Part shown: one piece after another, positions 61,495 to 64,000 of the stretch
Layout: each line of letters starts with the position of its first letter
Position numbering within the stretch: position 1 is the first letter of the stretch
Origin: Mucilaginibacter phyllosphaerae
GTDB taxonomy: Bacteria > Bacteroidota > Bacteroidia > Sphingobacteriales > Sphingobacteriaceae
DNA length: 64,000 nucleotides
Assembly: GCF_004378255.1 (NCBI RefSeq)
Contig: NZ_SNQG01000006.1
Span: 62,001-126,000 of the forward strand
Direction: 5' to 3'
Notes under the pieces: generated by a model
What the model saw: only the letters and a program-made list of their open reading frames with translations
Databases searched by the model: none
Told to the model about the DNA's origin: nothing
Made by a program: the position numbers and the translations under genes

Positions 61495-61586
61495 AATTTA
61501 TAAGTGAGTGGTTGATTAAGTTGCTTACGACTAAGTTTTGTAGCTTCTGTGCAACCAACTTAATCAATATTCACTACTAATAAATT
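61495..61586. repeat. AT-rich imperfect inverted repeat between clpP and clpX
   Basis: The left arm (61495-61523, AATTTATAAGTGAGTGGTTG and following bases) and the right arm (61556-61586, CAACTTAATCAATATTCACT and following bases) are about 29-bp imperfect complements. Related sequences are at 39203-39330 and 59107-59208. Confidence 0.75.
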
Positions 61587-62317
61587 TATTTTGATTTTGT
61601 TTTGTTCCCTTTTAATATTTCGTCGATCATACCAAATTCTTTAGCTTCTTCAGCGATCATCCAGTAGTCGCGGTCTGATGCTGAGTGAACCTTTTCATAA
61701 GATGCACCGCTATGATCTGCAATGATCTGGTATAATTCTTTTTTCAATTTAGTGATCTCGTGGTAAGAGATCTCGATATCAGATTGCTGGCCCTGCGCGC
61801 CACCTGATGGCTGGTGGATCATGACGCGTGAGTGTGGCAAAGCAGCGCGTTTACCTTCTGCACCGGCGCATAATAATACGGCCCCCATGGATGCTGCCAT
61901 ACCTGTACAGATAGTGGCCACATCGTTAGAGATCAGTTGCATGGTATCATAAATACCTAAACCTGCATAAACCGAGCCGCCCGGTGAGTTGATGTAAAGC
62001 TGAATATCGCGTTTAGCATCGGCCGATTGCAAGAATAACAACTGCGCCTGTATCACATTCGCATTCTGATCATAAATAGGATCGCCCAGGAAAATGATGC
62101 GGTCCATCATCAAACGCGAAAAAACATCTAACTGCGAGATATTTAACTGGCGTTCTTCAATAATATAAGGTGTATAACCCATTGGCGGGGTTACAATACC
62201 TGTTGGGGTATTGCTGCGGTTTACACCACCAATAAACCTATCTACATAAGTGCTGCTGATACGATGATGTTTAACAGCATATTTTCTGAATTCGTTTTTA
62301 TCTGGATTACTGTTCAT
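61586..62317 (-). CDS. clpP: ATP-dependent Clp protease proteolytic subunit
   Basis: ClpP is the serine protease chamber used by ClpX. The catalytic Ser143 is in TGMAASMGAVL and His168 in RVMIHQPSGG. The 243-residue length is longer than in E. coli because of an N-terminal extension of about 45 residues (MNSNPDKNEFRKYAVKHHRI region), as in other Bacteroidota. Processing of this extension is likely. The order tig-clpP-clpX is the conserved arrangement. Confidence 0.96.
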   Translation of the reverse strand: MNSNPDKNEFRKYAVKHHRISSTYVDRFIGGVNRSNTPTGIVTPPMGYTPYIIEERQLNISQLDVFSRLMMDRIIFLGDPIYDQNANVIQAQLLFLQSADAKRDIQLYINSPGGSVYAGLGIYDTMQLISNDVATICTGMAASMGAVLLCAGAEGKRAALPHSRVMIHQPSGGAQGQQSDIEISYHEITKLKKELYQIIADHSGASYEKVHSASDRDYWMIAEEAKEFGMIDEILKGNKTKSK

Positions 62318-62432
62318 GTGTGTATGTTTTATTTGTTAGGGTTGGGGCGGTTGCCCGCGATAAATATAGTTTTTAGTTGAATAGATTTTAAACTATTTAG
62401 TTTGATAAAAGTAAAAAAACAGCCGGCCCCCA

Positions 62433-62516
62433 TGAGCCCCCTCTAAATCTCCTCCGTAAAGGGAAATTTTTTAATTTTATACAGTCCTCTTCTTTGGAGA
62501 GGGTTGGGTGAGGCTT
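62433..62516. repeat. AGCCCC/GGGGCT inverted pair between tig and clpP
   Basis: GAGCCCCCTCTAAATCTCCT begins the left half, and AGTCCTCTTCTTTGGAGAGG begins the right half, which ends GGTGAGGCTT. The layout and the GATTTAGAGGGGGC-type arm match the his operon copies. The spacer here is about 15 nt and AT-rich. Confidence 0.85.
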
Positions 62517-62583
62517 TATAACACAAAAGCACTTGCTGTTGGGCAAATGCTTTTGGTAAACATGGTATTAAAACTCTTATTGC

Positions 62584-63933
62584 TTATGCAGCAAGCTTGT
62601 TAAAATCAGAGAACAGGATCTCTTTTTTATCAAGCGTAATCACGCTCTTGATGTAATCAAACACCTTAAGCGCTTTTACCTGTTCAAATATTTTGTTAGC
62701 ATTCTCTTTGTTTTGCAGGTATTGTACCGTGTACTGGCCCAGCTGCTCTTCTGTTAAAGCCTGCGGGCTGTACATTCTGAATTGCTGCTCTAAACTGCCT
62801 TTTGCAAATTCAAACACTTCCTCGTATTTAATATCGATGCTGTTATCCTTCATCAATTTATTTTCAATCAGTGTCCATTTCAGGTTCTTAGCAAAATCAG
62901 CGTAGCCACCTTCCAACTCTTCGTCGGTCAGTTTTTCGTTAGTAGCTTTTAACCAGCGTTTTAAAAATGCATCCGGTAGGTCAAAACTTACTTTATCTAT
63001 GCTGTAAGTATAAATTTCGTCCTGCAGTTTGCGCTCGGCATCCTGGGTCATCATCATTTCTAACTCTTCGGTTATTTTAGCCCTGAAACCGGCTTCGTCG
63101 GTTACAACACCTTCACCAAATAATTTATCAAAGAACTCCTGGTTTAAATCACCCTCTTCTAAACGGTTAACATTTTTAACCGTTAGTTTGAAGTTTGATT
63201 TAAGATCTGCTGCTTCATCCTCTTCAATTTTTAATAACCCTGCAACCTTGGCTGCATCATTATCAAAAGCAGCGTTGATGTCAAATACCACCTCATCGTC
63301 TTTTTTCAAACCAATTAACGATTTTTTGATCTCCTCATTCTTGATCTGATCTAAACGTACTGAAGTGATATTGTTTATGCCTCCCTCAAAAACAGAACCA
63401 TCCGGAGAAAGCTGCGCTAATTCGGCATAAAGCACATCATCGTCTGCCGATACGTCAGGATTTGTCATTTTGCCATAGCTTCTGCGGATGTTTTTGATAC
63501 GAGACTCCAAAGTCTCATCATCAACTTTTATCACATACTGGGTCAGTTTATCTTTTGATGAAAAATCAATATCAAACTGCGGTGCCAAACCAACTTCGTA
63601 ATTAAACTCAAAGTTATCGGCAAAATCCCAGTTATACTCTTTGGTTTCATCAACCTTAGGTAAAGGCTGGCCCAATACTTCCAGTTTTTCTTCGTCAAGA
63701 TATTTGTTTAATGTATCAGACAGCATGTTGTTGATCTCGTCAACCAGGATGCTTTTACCATACATTTTTTTAATATGTGCAACCGGTACCATACCCGGGC
63801 GAAAACCTGGTAATTTTGCTTTTTTAGCTTGGTCTTTCATTGCTTTTTCAACCTTCGGCTGGTAATCCTCCGGGTTGATATTGATCTTAACAACTGTGTT
63901 CAGGTTATCAATCTTTTCCTGTGATATATTCAT
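62584..63933 (-). CDS. tig: trigger factor
   Basis: Trigger factor is the ribosome-bound chaperone for nascent chains. The N-terminal ribosome-binding domain contains the signature GFRPGMVPVAHIKKMYG (residues about 43-60), close to the canonical GFRxGKxP loop. A degenerate peptidyl-prolyl isomerase region (about 150-240) and the helical C-terminal chaperone domain follow. The 449-residue length is normal. It is the first gene of the tig-clpP-clpX group. The 67 nt upstream to the window edge contain no gene and no clear promoter. Confidence 0.95.
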   Translation of the reverse strand: MNISQEKIDNLNTVVKININPEDYQPKVEKAMKDQAKKAKLPGFRPGMVPVAHIKKMYGKSILVDEINNMLSDTLNKYLDEEKLEVLGQPLPKVDETKEYNWDFADNFEFNYEVGLAPQFDIDFSSKDKLTQYVIKVDDETLESRIKNIRRSYGKMTNPDVSADDDVLYAELAQLSPDGSVFEGGINNITSVRLDQIKNEEIKKSLIGLKKDDEVVFDINAAFDNDAAKVAGLLKIEEDEAADLKSNFKLTVKNVNRLEEGDLNQEFFDKLFGEGVVTDEAGFRAKITEELEMMMTQDAERKLQDEIYTYSIDKVSFDLPDAFLKRWLKATNEKLTDEELEGGYADFAKNLKWTLIENKLMKDNSIDIKYEEVFEFAKGSLEQQFRMYSPQALTEEQLGQYTVQYLQNKENANKIFEQVKALKVFDYIKSVITLDKKEILFSDFNKLAA

Positions 63934-64000
63934 CTTTTTACCTGGTATTAATTTATCTTTTTTGAAAGTACCGCCGTTTGGCTGTACAAAATTCGAGGCG

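Noticed and set aside
63934..64000. Gene or promoter upstream of tig
   Set aside because: Only 67 nt are available and no start codon with coding character or TAnnTTTG element is recognisable.

Overview
The window looks like chromosomal DNA of a Bacteroidota bacterium, most likely a Sphingobacteriaceae member of the Mucilaginibacter/Pedobacter type. The evidence is: promoters of the TTTG-N19to21-TAnnTTTG type, with Shine-Dalgarno sequences mostly absent; a large secreted protein with a type IX secretion (T9SS) C-terminal sorting domain; a DUF4290 protein; a MurA with Asp in place of the usual active-site Cys; a bifunctional HisB; and intergenic regions crowded with short palindromic repeats. 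No rRNA, tRNA, CRISPR array, prophage or classical insertion sequence was seen. The genus is an inference.

Layout. 1-5.6 kb: alpha-amylase (cut by the left edge) and a GH65 disaccharide phosphorylase on the minus strand, then a divergent flavin amine oxidase. 5.8-8.6 kb: pyrB and pyrR, an array of eight REP-like palindromes, and a REP-associated tyrosine transposase (RAYT). 8.6-14 kb: ribosomal protein S1, an AcpH-like protein, tyrS and an Xre-RES toxin-antitoxin pair. 14-20 kb: glutamate synthase gltD/gltB. 20.3-22.4 kb: a GmhB-like phosphatase and a polytopic membrane protein. 22.6-30.6 kb: the histidine operon, in the order hisG-D-C-B-H-A-F-IE, preceded by a previously unlisted His-rich leader peptide. 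30.7-35.9 kb: a WD40 protein, the T9SS cargo protein, a small PID-CTERM-like protein and a C40 peptidase. 36-45 kb: ferredoxin/acyl-CoA reductase, ftsE, grpE-dnaJ, a Fic protein, a NatAB-type ABC exporter and Ppx/GppA. 45-53.5 kb: M1 peptidase, maf, kdsC-like, iscX, 2Fe-2S ferredoxin, DUF2520, YbjQ, M20 dipeptidase and dipeptide epimerase. 53.7-64 kb: DUF4290, murA, a GT39-like protein, cystathionine beta-synthase, AMP nucleosidase, clpX, clpP and tig.

The most notable signal is repeat traffic inside the histidine operon. Every his junction that is not a tight 2-3 nt junction is filled by a palindromic element. Two of these elements have become coding. One supplies the start codon and the first ~19 residues of HisH. 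The other carries a complete DUF559 (Vsr/PD-(D/E)XK-like) nuclease domain between inverted copies of the repeat, and is fused in frame to HisF with the normal HisF start codon gone. Together with loose copies elsewhere in the window, this suggests a mobile family in which the DUF559 gene is the coding member and the short paired palindromes are its non-autonomous relatives. A second, independent repeat system (the REP array plus RAYT) lies at 7.5-8.5 kb. At least six further palindrome families are scattered between genes, and some of them encode the C-termini of neighbouring proteins (GH65, PyrR).

Limits: everything was read by eye from the sequence. Family names rest on motif recognition, not on searches. 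Promoter calls are consensus matches only.
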